Positions 32,062 through 40,623 of a DNA stretch of 64,000 nucleotides are shown here, in pieces; position 1 is the first letter of the stretch, and every line of letters begins with the position of its first letter. A program made the position numbers and the translations under genes. The notes under the pieces are model-generated. The model made no database searches. It was not told the origin of the DNA and saw nothing but the letters and a program-made list of their open reading frames with translations. The stretch spans positions 1,352,501 to 1,416,500 of the forward strand of contig NZ_CP017267.1 of the NCBI RefSeq assembly GCF_001870205.1, in the 5' to 3' direction. Origin of the DNA: Vagococcus teuberi. GTDB taxonomy: Bacteria > Bacillota > Bacilli > Lactobacillales > Vagococcaceae.

Positions 32062-32709
32062 TTATATTTGTTGATCAATTAGCTCTAGATTTAAACGATT
32101 AATGTAAACACGCAGCTCTTTTCTAGCTAATTCAAATTTCCTATCCAGCAACAATAGAGATACTTTCTGACCCAACTGTTCGGTTTCTTCATATAAAAAA
32201 TCAATCGACGCATTAGGAAATTTTACAAGCTTTATGGCTGAAACTTGCGTCATGATAGTTTTTTTCATTAAGTCATTACTCAATGGCACTAAAAAACATT
32301 GCCAAAACTTGTCATAAAACTCTTCTTTATTTAATTGTTTGTTTTTATTTATCTCGACTAATGATAGAAATGCTTCTCTATCAACCATGTATTCTTTAAT
32401 TTGAAGCTGGAATAAATAGTGTGAACAAAGAAGTTCAATTAGTTGTGTTCTTTCAACAAACTCTTTGTTACTAATTTTATTTTTACTAACAATGACGCCT
32501 CTATTTGTTTCTTTTTTTAAATATTTTTCCTGAATTAGCTGTGCAATCGCTCCTCTAATCGGTGTGCGACTAACAGATAAACTATTTGCCAAATCTTGTT
32601 CAATAATATGATAGCCATTTAACCATGTATCTGTCTCAATTTGCTGTTTGATATAATCATAAACTCTCTTTTGTGTTTTACCTTTTTTCACTCTGACCAT
32701 CCTGAACAT
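32062..32709 (-). CDS. GntR-family transcriptional regulator
   Basis: A 215-residue regulator. The N-terminal GntR winged helix has ADLAN-like IIEQDLANSLSVSRTPIRGA. The C-terminal domain is all-helical, of the size of an FCD domain, but the usual metal-binding histidines are not evident (FYDKFWQCFL where FH is normal), so it may not bind metal. The reading frame overlaps the PurK-like gene by 32 bases; an internal ATG at 32700 or GTG at 32691 could be the true start, as none has a strong Shine-Dalgarno. It is embedded in the operon and so is probably its local regulator. Confidence 0.82.
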   Translation of the reverse strand: MFRMVRVKKGKTQKRVYDYIKQQIETDTWLNGYHIIEQDLANSLSVSRTPIRGAIAQLIQEKYLKKETNRGVIVSKNKISNKEFVERTQLIELLCSHYLFQLQIKEYMVDREAFLSLVEINKNKQLNKEEFYDKFWQCFLVPLSNDLMKKTIMTQVSAIKLVKFPNASIDFLYEETEQLGQKVSLLLLDRKFELARKELRVYINRLNLELIDQQI

Positions 32710-33868
32710 TTACAGAATCACTAATTAACCCTGTATATTTTATTTCTTGTAAACTTTCTTGTAAATTAGTTGGATATACTTGTGCAAAAGCATAAATATT
32801 TTCGTATCGAAATCCTTCATAAATATAAAACTGCCATTTATTCTTTTTATCCATTAGATTAGCAATATCCTCTTTTTTTTCTTCACCGATTGGTAAAAGA
32901 TATGTAGGCGATAATTGCGTCACTGGTGGAATCATAAAATTACAAATGCTTTTAATATGCATATCAAAAATTGATAAATTACAAGATGTCATCGTTAAGA
33001 TATCGTATTCTTTTGGAAAAATAGAAATATTATTGACATAAAGGTTCCCTTCTTTTGTTAAAAAAAAAGTCACTTTTACTGTACCTGAAACACCTAACTC
33101 TGAAGCAATGACTTTAGTAATTAGTTCCATTTGAGTTGTACTTTCTTTTTTCAAATCATCCCATTCATCAAATGATTGAATATAAAACAGATCATTGACA
33201 TTTGTCTTTTCCATTCTCATAAATGGGAAGATAGTATAATATCCTTCGTCATTAACACACAAAGTCACTTCCCATTCGCTCTCAACTTCTATGTATGACT
33301 CAACTATACAGAGCCCTTGTTGAATTAAAGGAACTGCCTTATTTATCTCATAAGCACTATGAATAACTAAACTACTGTCCTCATTGTAATGACGACGGTT
33401 CTCTTGCTTTATAATACATGGGTACCCAATTCTTTCAGCCGCATCATAAATATCTGATACCACAACAGCCGATTCATATGGTGTAATATTAATCGAATGA
33501 GCATCTAAAAACTGTTTCTGTAGATAACGATTTTTTATAATAGAATGCGAATACATATTTTGGGCAAATAATGTTTTTTCTGCTAAATATCTATATGTTT
33601 CTTTATCTAATTTTTCAGTGACAACAGTGACAACATCTGATATTTCTGATAATTTGAGTAAATAAACTGCATCATTTATATCACTTATATAATGCATGTC
33701 GGCAGCTTTTCCGGCTATACAATTTTTTGATTCGGACAGTACAACTACTTTATATCCCATTTTTTTTGCGGACACTACTAATTGATAGGATACAACTCCT
33801 CCGCCAATTATACCTATTGTACTACCAGGTAAAATTTTTTCCGACAAATCCTTCACTACCTTCAACAT
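32678..33868 (-). CDS. PurK-like ATP-grasp protein of unknown function
   Basis: A 396-residue protein with the PurK layout. A pre-ATP-grasp Rossmann part comes first (TIGIIGGGVVSYQLVVSAKK, then CIAGKAADMHYI, which recalls CPAGQVAD of PurK). An ATP-grasp domain (RIGYPCIIKQENRRH, VESYIEVESEWEVTLCV) and a small C-terminal domain follow. The catalytic end of PurK, normally NEIAPRPHNSGHYT, is here NNISIFPKEYDILTMTSC, so metal and substrate residues differ. No purE is nearby, and the neighbours are a GntR regulator, a reductase and an ABC exporter. It is probably a ligase on another substrate, or an inactive paralogue. First gene of the operon, with a good promoter upstream. Confidence 0.8.
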   Translation of the reverse strand: MLKVVKDLSEKILPGSTIGIIGGGVVSYQLVVSAKKMGYKVVVLSESKNCIAGKAADMHYISDINDAVYLLKLSEISDVVTVVTEKLDKETYRYLAEKTLFAQNMYSHSIIKNRYLQKQFLDAHSINITPYESAVVVSDIYDAAERIGYPCIIKQENRRHYNEDSSLVIHSAYEINKAVPLIQQGLCIVESYIEVESEWEVTLCVNDEGYYTIFPFMRMEKTNVNDLFYIQSFDEWDDLKKESTTQMELITKVIASELGVSGTVKVTFFLTKEGNLYVNNISIFPKEYDILTMTSCNLSIFDMHIKSICNFMIPPVTQLSPTYLLPIGEEKKEDIANLMDKKNKWQFYIYEGFRYENIYAFAQVYPTNLQESLQEIKYTGLISDSVNVQDGQSEKR

Positions 33869-33887
33869 TTTCTTTTAAAACACCTTA

Positions 33888-33916
33888 ATAGTATCAATCT
33901 ATTGTTAATGTGTAAA
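33888..33916 (-). promoter_or_regulatory. Promoter of the five-gene ATP-grasp/ABC operon
   Basis: On the minus strand TTTACA (33916-33911), a 17-base spacer and TACTAT (33893-33888), with an extended -10 TGA. It ends about 20 bases before the first start codon. Confidence 0.7.
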
Positions 33917-33927
33917 GGTTTAAACAA

Positions 33928-33964
33928 TAAAAAGCAAGGATAGATGACACTCTCACTTGCTTTT
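33928..33964 (-). terminator. Terminator after xpt
   Basis: AAAAGCAAG (33930-33938) pairs with CTTGCTTTT (33956-33964), with a U tract on the minus strand. It separates xpt from the ATP-grasp operon promoter. Confidence 0.72.
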
Positions 33965-34092
33965 GATAGAATATTTTATTTTATAATCATTTATTTTATC
34001 TTCTTTATTAGATTAAATAATCATTAACCTGATAAAATTTATATATAAATAACATATTACACCTAATTGATAAAAACTAATTAGACATTCAA

Positions 34093-34665
34093 TTAATCTA
34101 TAAACTGTATCTGATTGTTTTTTAGTGAGCCAACACGAGCCAATGAATCTACCTTATAACCTTTATCTTCCAGTAGTTTTCTACCTTCTTGAAAAGATTT
34201 TTCTATTACAATTGAAATCGCTTCTATCGATGCACCGGCTTGTTTACATAATTCAATCAAGCCTAAAGCAGCTTGACCATTAGCAAGAAAATCATCTACT
34301 ACAAGTACATTGTCGCCCTCTTGCAGATATTTATTAGAGATAGCAATTGTATTTGTAACCTGTTTTGTGAAAGAGTAGACTTCAGACATCAATAGTTCAC
34401 TATTCATAGTTAAACTTTTTTGTTTTCTTGCAAACACAACAGGTAAATCCATATGTAATCCAATAAATGCGGCAGGCGCTATACCTGACGATTCAATTGT
34501 GACAATCTTTGTAACTCCCTTATTTTTGTATGTATTTGCCACATGTCTACCTATTTTATCCATTAATTTTGGATCGATTTGATGAGTTAAAAAACTATCA
34601 ACTTTCAAAATATTTTCATCCAATACTTTACCTTGTTTAAGAATCATTTGCTTCAATGCGTCCAA
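34093..34665 (-). CDS. xpt: Xanthine phosphoribosyltransferase
   Basis: A 190-residue purine salvage enzyme making XMP from xanthine and PRPP. The PRPP-binding motif VLVVDDFLANGQA and the N-terminal MDALKQMILKQGKVLDENIL match Xpt. The start codon is TTG at 34665, seven bases after GGAGG; the next in-frame ATG is codon 7 without a Shine-Dalgarno. A guanine riboswitch lies directly upstream, so expression should fall when guanine is abundant. Unlike in Bacillus, no pbuX permease follows. Confidence 0.94.
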   Translation of the reverse strand: MDALKQMILKQGKVLDENILKVDSFLTHQIDPKLMDKIGRHVANTYKNKGVTKIVTIESSGIAPAAFIGLHMDLPVVFARKQKSLTMNSELLMSEVYSFTKQVTNTIAISNKYLQEGDNVLVVDDFLANGQAALGLIELCKQAGASIEAISIVIEKSFQEGRKLLEDKGYKVDSLARVGSLKNNQIQFID

Positions 34666-34690
34666 TTTTATTCCTCCAATTAAATAATAG

Positions 34691-34728
34691 CTCCCATTTT
34701 ACAATTAAGTAAAAAAGGGAGCTATCCT
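34691..34728 (-). terminator. Riboswitch expression platform hairpin before xpt
   Basis: ATAGCTCCC and GGGAGCTAT form nine-base arms around an A/U loop. The loop contains TTTACTTA (minus strand), which can instead pair with TAAGTAAA on the 3' side of aptamer helix P1. The downstream U tract is broken, so it may act on transcription, on translation, or on both. Confidence 0.7.
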
Positions 34729-34734
34729 TCATTT

Positions 34735-34799
34735 ACTTATAGACTGATATTTACGGTATCAGGTAGAAACGACTTTCCTTATTAAAGTCATATATAAGT
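34735..34799 (-). promoter_or_regulatory. Guanine riboswitch aptamer upstream of xpt
   Basis: On the minus strand the purine aptamer is readable: P1 ACTTATA/TATAAGT, P2 GACTTT/AAAGTC, J2/3 GTTTCTACC, and P3 CTGATA/TATCAG closing loop CCGTAAA, which matches the loop-loop contact. The ligand-specifying J3/1 position is C (TCTAT), the guanine-sensing form rather than the adenine form. Confidence 0.9.
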
Positions 34800-34801
34800 G
34801 T

Positions 34802-36448
34802 TTATTTTTTAGTTGTTAGTGACGTTAATTTAGTTGGTGAAAAACTCTCAGCCAGTTGCGTCACCATATTAATTCCTAACTCATTAACCATATCTGATGG
34901 TTTACTCTTATTATCTTCTTTTTTGTTTTCTTTCGGCAATTTATCATATTGTGTTAAATTATAAGTATCAATCAATCCATTGAGACGTTTATGATAACGT
35001 CTATCTTCTTTATTTTGAGCTGTTAAATAAGCTGTTACTTTTCTTGAAGTATCTTTTTTAGAGCGTGTCATTTCATGATAGATCGTTTCATCTTTTTTTA
35101 ATTCGACAATATAGTCGTCAATTGCTTCATCCATAGTTGAATATACCTTATACTCTTTAGTATCTAACTTAGTTTTTCCAGATTTAGCATCAGTGATTAA
35201 TGTATCAAATTTAACCGATTTATTGTTATTTTTTCCTGTAACTTGATATATATTAAAATGCTCAGACAACTCATTTAATCCAGAATTACTCTTAATCACA
35301 GCTTCCGCTATCAAAACTGAAGCATATAAATCATTTTTATCTGCTACATCTTCAATCTTAGGCGCAATTTCTTTAATAAAAGCCTCTGTTTCTTTTGTTT
35401 TTTCTATAGTTTCTTTTTTAGGTTTGACTGAGTCATATTGTGTTAAGTCATATGTTTCAATCAATCCATTTAATTTCTCATTATAACGAGAATCTGATGC
35501 ATATCGGCCGGTTAAATATTTAGTCGCCTCTTTATAATCTTGAGTATTTGATTTCCATGCTCCTTGATAGAAAGTAGAGCGACCAGAAACTCCTCCAGAC
35601 ATTAACATAGCATAATCCTCTAATGATTCTTTGTAACTAGGATACTTTCTAAATTTTGCATTAACTGTGTATAGCCCACCGTCTCCACTGTCTTCAAGAG
35701 TGGACATTTCAACAGACTCTCCTTTATAAGAACCTTTAATTCCAAATAAATTATAATTTGGCGTTCTAGCCAAACTACTATTACCTGATCCACTTTCAAG
35801 AATTGCTTGAGCAATCATAACAGAAGCATATAAATTTTTATTTTGCGCAATTTCTCTAGCATCTTCACCAATTTCTTCTACAAATTCGCCTGTGGTTCGA
35901 TTACGAACATAGGTAATAGGTGACGTATCTTTTTTTGTTTCACCAGGTGATGATAATGACGTATTTTCCCCTCCATTACTTTCAAGTTTTGAAGATGAAT
36001 TTGGCTTACTACTTGAACTACTGGATGTTTGATTATCACTTGAGGATGGTTTAGTCTCTGAATTATTCCCACTAGAAGAGGAAGTACCGGATGTTGAACT
36101 CTCAGTATGCCCCTCAGATGAATCTTGATCCGTATCCTGTTGACTTGAGGACTCACTTGATTCTTGATTGTCAGTAGATGATTCATCCGATGAATGACTC
36201 GATGATAATTCATGATCCTCTGATTGTGATGACTCAATGGCACCACTAGTCTCTTTCACTGTACTTTTTAAAATATTCTCATTTACATTTAAACTAAGTA
36301 ATGGTTTTGGATTCAAGGGAGAATTATCTGATTTTGTTACAGCTATCACTTCTAACACTGGTGTACATACCGACAAAACAGATAAACTAACGCCTAAAGC
36401 AGTGTTTATTAAAATTTTAGCTGACATATTCTTTTTATTTTTTCTCAT
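34802..36448 (-). CDS. Secreted glucosaminidase with two GH73 domains, second lacking the catalytic Glu
   Basis: A 548-residue secreted protein. A signal peptide (basic start, hydrophobic core to about residue 36) is followed by a Ser/Asp/Glu/Gln-rich disordered linker to about residue 175. Two GH73-type domains follow (about 185-340 and 352-510). The first has Glu218 in AQAILESGSG and the NYNLFGIKG block, so it should cleave GlcNAc-MurNAc bonds. In the second the matching motif is AEAVIKSNSG with Lys386 in place of Glu, and NIYQVTG replaces NLFGIKG; it is probably non-catalytic. No LysM, SH3 or LPXTG is visible. The gene follows the coiled-coil gene by 23 bases, probably cotranscribed. Confidence 0.88.
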   Translation of the reverse strand: MRKNKKNMSAKILINTALGVSLSVLSVCTPVLEVIAVTKSDNSPLNPKPLLSLNVNENILKSTVKETSGAIESSQSEDHELSSSHSSDESSTDNQESSESSSQQDTDQDSSEGHTESSTSGTSSSSGNNSETKPSSSDNQTSSSSSSKPNSSSKLESNGGENTSLSSPGETKKDTSPITYVRNRTTGEFVEEIGEDAREIAQNKNLYASVMIAQAILESGSGNSSLARTPNYNLFGIKGSYKGESVEMSTLEDSGDGGLYTVNAKFRKYPSYKESLEDYAMLMSGGVSGRSTFYQGAWKSNTQDYKEATKYLTGRYASDSRYNEKLNGLIETYDLTQYDSVKPKKETIEKTKETEAFIKEIAPKIEDVADKNDLYASVLIAEAVIKSNSGLNELSEHFNIYQVTGKNNNKSVKFDTLITDAKSGKTKLDTKEYKVYSTMDEAIDDYIVELKKDETIYHEMTRSKKDTSRKVTAYLTAQNKEDRRYHKRLNGLIDTYNLTQYDKLPKENKKEDNKSKPSDMVNELGINMVTQLAESFSPTKLTSLTTKK

Positions 36449-36471
36449 GTATATTTCTCCCCTTCCCTTGA

Positions 36472-38358
36472 CTAAATACGGTCAATATCCCCAATTGATT
36501 CCAATTTTCTTAATAACTCAGAAAAGACACTTTCAGATTCATATTTAATTGTCTCCAATTTTCGATAATAATTACGAGCTTCTTGGCTAATTGTACTTAA
36601 CTCAGATTCAGCATCGACAATTCTACGCTTAGCTTCTTGATTGGCTGTTTCCACAATTTCACGAGCTTTTGATTGAGCCTCAATCATAACTTGTGCTATA
36701 TCTGATTGATTCATGCCCATTTGTTGTTGAGCTTTAACACGTCTCAACTGTTCTTTCGTCTGCCTTAATTCTTCTTGAAGTAACTCAACTTCTGGAGATG
36801 ATTTTTCAGAACGTAAACGTTGAACTTCATCTTCTAATTCTTTTGCACGATTTTTCTCACTACTTAAATCAGTTAAACTCTCAGTTAAACGTTCTTGTTG
36901 AGATTTCATACCATTAATTTGTTGTTCTAACTCATCAATAATACGTTGACTTTCACGTAATTCGGCTAGTTCTTTTTCTAGTTTTTCAGTTTTGCTTAAT
37001 TGATTTTCAAGATTTTCAGTCATTTGATTTAACTCCTGTTCCATTTTCTCACGTTTTTCATTAGCAACTTGTGCTATATCTTGTTCTTTTTTATATTCAC
37101 TAGTTAATTTTAATTCCAATTCTTTTGATTGTTGGAGTTCATCTTGTAATTCAGTTAATGCTCTCTGAACATCTTTTAATTCTAGCAATTCAACTGTCGT
37201 GTTGCTCAACTCATCTTCAACATTTTTTAATTTCACTACTAATTGATTTTTCTCTTCAGTTAATGTATCAATTACTTCTTTGTTTGTCGCAATGACAGAC
37301 TCTTTACTAGATAATTGTATTTCAAGACTTGCAATAGTCTCATCCATATTATCTACTTGTTGATTTTCTCTTAACTCTTTCATTGCAGCACTCAATGATG
37401 CAATTGATTCTTGTGCTTCTTTTAATTCATCCATTAATTGATTAACAGTTGATTCTTTTTCAGATATTTCGTTTTGTAGAACTTGAACTTCATCATCTTT
37501 TTCATTTGACTCAGCAGCTAAGCGTAAAACATCTTCATCTTTTATAGATAACTTGCTAGTTAACTCCACTATTTCAGTTTCAGCTTCAGATAACTTAGTT
37601 GTTAATTCTTCAATTTGGCTAACTCTTGTTGATTCTAAGTCTGTTGTTTCTTTTAATTTACTATTTGCCAATTCTAGTTCATTGACCAGATCAATAATTT
37701 CTTCATCTTTGTTCTTAACTTCTAATTCAATGGATGATAATTGTTGATCTTTTTCTTCTAAACTAGCTTTTAATTTACCATTTTCATCTTTTAATAAACT
37801 ATTTTCTTCTTTTGCATGATTAAACTCTAATAGATTTCTTTCCAGTTGTTGTTTTTCATCAAGAATCGTCTCATACCCTGCAATTTGACTACGTAACAAC
37901 TCATTGTGCTCTTTTATTTTTTCCGATTCAGCAGTCTCTTTTACGTAACCATCTTTTTCAATTAACAATTGATCAATTTGGGCTTTAAGCTGCTCATTCT
38001 CCAACACTAGCTTATCAAATTGCTCACTCGTATTGATACCAACAGATAGACCCTCTTTCGCTGGAGTAATAGTATTACTTGTAAATGAAGATTCTGTATA
38101 AAATTGATTCGATTCATCATATAAATCATCCACGTCTTCTTCATTACTATCATTTTCAGAAATAATAGGAATACTAGGATTCTCACTTTCTTCCGCTACT
38201 TCTTCCTCATAATAATAGTAATAATAATAGTCATCATCACTATCTTCCGTATCATAAAACAACTCATTCGTTGTTTGGGGAAGTTCCTCTGAACTATACT
38301 CTTCCTCATAATCCTTGTCAGCATTATCGTCTTGTCTTCTTAGCCATCTATTAAACAA
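36472..38358 (-). CDS. Long coiled-coil protein with acidic/tyrosine-rich N-terminus; DivIVA-like C-terminal helix
   Basis: A 628-residue protein without signal peptide or membrane helix. Residues 1-65 are strongly acidic and include seven consecutive tyrosines flanked by Asp/Glu. About residues 110-530 are near-continuous coiled coil rich in Glu, Gln, Leu and Lys. The C-terminal 90 residues (AQVMIEAQSKAREIVETANQ and following) resemble the tail helices of DivIVA-type or ATP-synthase-b-like proteins. The TTG start has GAGGTG eight bases upstream. It precedes a wall hydrolase in the same transcript, which suggests, but does not prove, a cell-division or wall-growth scaffold. I do not recognise a named family. 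Confidence 0.78.
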   Translation of the reverse strand: MFNRWLRRQDDNADKDYEEEYSSEELPQTTNELFYDTEDSDDDYYYYYYYEEEVAEESENPSIPIISENDSNEEDVDDLYDESNQFYTESSFTSNTITPAKEGLSVGINTSEQFDKLVLENEQLKAQIDQLLIEKDGYVKETAESEKIKEHNELLRSQIAGYETILDEKQQLERNLLEFNHAKEENSLLKDENGKLKASLEEKDQQLSSIELEVKNKDEEIIDLVNELELANSKLKETTDLESTRVSQIEELTTKLSEAETEIVELTSKLSIKDEDVLRLAAESNEKDDEVQVLQNEISEKESTVNQLMDELKEAQESIASLSAAMKELRENQQVDNMDETIASLEIQLSSKESVIATNKEVIDTLTEEKNQLVVKLKNVEDELSNTTVELLELKDVQRALTELQDELQQSKELELKLTSEYKKEQDIAQVANEKREKMEQELNQMTENLENQLSKTEKLEKELAELRESQRIIDELEQQINGMKSQQERLTESLTDLSSEKNRAKELEDEVQRLRSEKSSPEVELLQEELRQTKEQLRRVKAQQQMGMNQSDIAQVMIEAQSKAREIVETANQEAKRRIVDAESELSTISQEARNYYRKLETIKYESESVFSELLRKLESIGDIDRI

Positions 38359-38533
38359 CCAACTTTCACCTCACTATATTTACCTATCTTCTTTTGTATT
38401 TAATTCTATAATTAAGCATAAAAAGTTGATTATAGAAATTGTACATATATAATGAAATTATATCACACAGTCATTATTATGCAAGATTTTTCGGTATATC
38501 TCTTTGATCTTGAAAACATCACTTTATCTCAAT

Positions 38534-39400
38534 TTAGCCATGATATTCTTTATATACTTTTTGTTTTTTTAATCCTCTAATTTTAGCAACCTCTTTAATC
38601 GCATCTTTCACAGATATTTCTTCTAGGTCAACAACTAGATTTACGTGTTCTATTATAGATAAGTCAGAATCAAACCCTTCTTCTTGTGACGTTGCTTGTA
38701 TATTTTCAACGAGTAAACAACATTCTCCTTTAATCGTATTTTCTGATAAATATGCAACTACTTCTTCTACGCTTCCACGAATATACTCTTCATGCAGTTT
38801 TGTCAATTCACGGCACAGAACAATGTTAGTTTCTGTGGTAAAAGCTGTTCCAATATTTTCTATTGTTTTTAATACACGATAGGGTGACTCATAAAATATA
38901 ATCGTACCACTTATCTTATTCAATTCTTGCAACGTTTCAAGTTGTTCTTTCTTTTTCCTTGGTAAAAACCCATAAAAATAAAATGGTTGCGGTGATAAAC
39001 CACTCGCAATTAAAGCCGTCATACCAGCTGTTGCACCAGGTATCGACACTACAGAAATGTGCTGTTGGATACAAGCCAAAACTAAATCATGTCCTGGGTC
39101 GCTGATTGAAGGCATCCCTGCATCACTTACCTGTGCAATATCCTGCCCAGATTTTAACGTCTCGATTAAAGAAGGAATCCTTTCATGTGAGTTATGTTCA
39201 TGTAAACTAATTTGTTTTGTTTTTATCCCAAAATGATTTAACAACTTCTGAGTATTTCTAGTGTCTTCACTTGCGATTAAATCAACTTCTTTTAACAATC
39301 GAACAGCACGAAATGTGATGTCTTCTAAGTTTCCAATTGGCGTTGGAACGAGATATAATTTACCATATTCTTGTGTAGAAAAACTCTTTTGTTTGTTCAT
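38534..39400 (-). CDS. rsmI: 16S rRNA (cytidine-1402 2'-O) methyltransferase
   Basis: A 288-residue SAM-dependent tetrapyrrole-methylase-fold enzyme that 2'-O-methylates C1402 in the decoding centre. Visible are YLVPTPIGNLEDIT, ASEDTRNTQKLL, the SAM-binding SDAGMPSISDPG and the FYESPYRVLKTIE block. AAGGAGAG precedes the ATG. It is the last gene of the dnaX-to-rsmI group but is separated from yabA by a terminator-like hairpin. Confidence 0.95.
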   Translation of the reverse strand: MNKQKSFSTQEYGKLYLVPTPIGNLEDITFRAVRLLKEVDLIASEDTRNTQKLLNHFGIKTKQISLHEHNSHERIPSLIETLKSGQDIAQVSDAGMPSISDPGHDLVLACIQQHISVVSIPGATAGMTALIASGLSPQPFYFYGFLPRKKKEQLETLQELNKISGTIIFYESPYRVLKTIENIGTAFTTETNIVLCRELTKLHEEYIRGSVEEVVAYLSENTIKGECCLLVENIQATSQEEGFDSDLSIIEHVNLVVDLEEISVKDAIKEVAKIRGLKKQKVYKEYHG

Positions 39401-39414
39401 TATTTTCTCTCCTT

Positions 39415-39446
39415 AAAAAAAGCCGGGAGGAGTAACCCTACCAGCT
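39415..39446 (-). terminator. Intercistronic terminator between yabA and rsmI
   Basis: AGCCGGGAGG and CCTACCAGCT (plus-strand reading, 39421-39445) pair with one mismatch and one G-U, followed by a U run of six to seven on the minus strand. It would reduce read-through into rsmI. Confidence 0.75.
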
Positions 39447-39778
39447 TATTTACCATAAATCATACTTGAACAAAAAACACATTCCTCTTGATTTTCACGT
39501 CTAGAACCATAAAAGTCTTTACAGACATGAAATCCTTGCTCATATAATTTTTCTAAGTTTAGTCTTGATTTAGATAATTCTTGTCTGCCATCCTCTGCTA
39601 CTTCTTGTTTTTCTAATTTATCTAACTTATCATGCAGATGTTGGTTTTCTAGTTTCAGATTTAAGTTCTCTTCGATTAAATCGTCTAAAACAGGCTTCAT
39701 CTCTTTCACTTGATATAACATGGTTTCTAATTGACGCTCTACATTGACTAACTCATCATATAATTTTATTTTATCCAT
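39446..39778 (-). CDS. yabA: Replication initiation control protein YabA
   Basis: A 110-residue protein with an N-terminal coiled coil (about residues 1-60) and a C-terminal zinc-binding tail (HVCKDFYGSRRENQEECVFC). YabA forms tetramers that bridge DnaA and the DnaN clamp and restrain initiation in Firmicutes. The first residues (MDKIKLYDELVNVERQLE) match the family. It lies 14 bases after ricT, the conserved order. Confidence 0.94.
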   Translation of the reverse strand: MDKIKLYDELVNVERQLETMLYQVKEMKPVLDDLIEENLNLKLENQHLHDKLDKLEKQEVAEDGRQELSKSRLNLEKLYEQGFHVCKDFYGSRRENQEECVFCSSMIYGK

Positions 39779-39792
39779 GCTATTCTTCCTCT

Positions 39793-40611
39793 TTAACCAT
39801 TTTCTGTTTGACTCATTACTAATTCATCATATTGATATTCAACTGGTGTTTCTCTTGAAGTTAGTTTAACTTTAATGACTTCACTGAGTAAATTTAAACC
39901 AATAACCTTCCCTGTTCCATCAGGAGTTTCAATTCTCTCGCCAAAATCGGGCATCATTTTTCTTAATCTGACATACTCATCATTTTCATAGTTTAAACAA
40001 CACATTAAACGACCACACAAGCCAGAAATTTTAGCTGGGTTCAATGATAAGTTTTGGTCTTTAGCCATTTTAATGGACACTGGAACAAAATCTCCTAAGA
40101 ATGTGCTACAACATAATGGACGTCCACATGGGCCGATTCCTCCAAGTTTTTTTGCTTCATCTCTTACACCAATTTGTTTCAACTCAATACGCGTTTTAAA
40201 CATTGATGCTAAGTCTCTTACTAACTCACGAAAATCAATTCGTCCGTCAGCTGTAAAACTAAACATCATTTTACTTCTATCGAGTGTATATTCTACATCT
40301 ACTAACTTCATATCTAGTCCATGTTCTGTGATTTTTTCTTTCGCTATATCAAAAGCAACTAATGCGTCTTGTTTATTTTTCTCAACTTGTTCTAGTTGTT
40401 TATCAGTTGCAATTTGCATAATCGTGTTTAAATCTTTTGGTAAATCTTGTTTTTCAACCTCTTTATTGGGAAGGGCAACCTCTGCCACATTTTTCACTTT
40501 TTGAGACTCAACAACGACTTTTTCTCTATAGCTATATTGTTCACCTTTTTTAGGTAAATAATAATAAATTCGTCCAGATTGTTTAAATCGTACGCCAACT
40601 ACTTCTACCAC
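39793..40611 (-). CDS. ricT: PSP1-domain regulatory iron-sulfur protein RicT/YaaT
   Basis: A 272-residue PSP1-domain protein. The conserved cysteine cluster GPCGRPLCCSTF ... GLCGRLMCCLNYE is present. In Bacillus RicT works with RicA and RicF to guide RNase Y processing and affects sporulation and competence; the same RNase Y complex processes the cggR-gap mRNA there. The start is GTG with AGGAGG eight bases upstream. It lies between holB and yabA, as in most Firmicutes. Confidence 0.93.
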   Translation of the reverse strand: MVEVVGVRFKQSGRIYYYLPKKGEQYSYREKVVVESQKVKNVAEVALPNKEVEKQDLPKDLNTIMQIATDKQLEQVEKNKQDALVAFDIAKEKITEHGLDMKLVDVEYTLDRSKMMFSFTADGRIDFRELVRDLASMFKTRIELKQIGVRDEAKKLGGIGPCGRPLCCSTFLGDFVPVSIKMAKDQNLSLNPAKISGLCGRLMCCLNYENDEYVRLRKMMPDFGERIETPDGTGKVIGLNLLSEVIKVKLTSRETPVEYQYDELVMSQTENG

Positions 40612-40623
40612 AGTGCATTCCTC

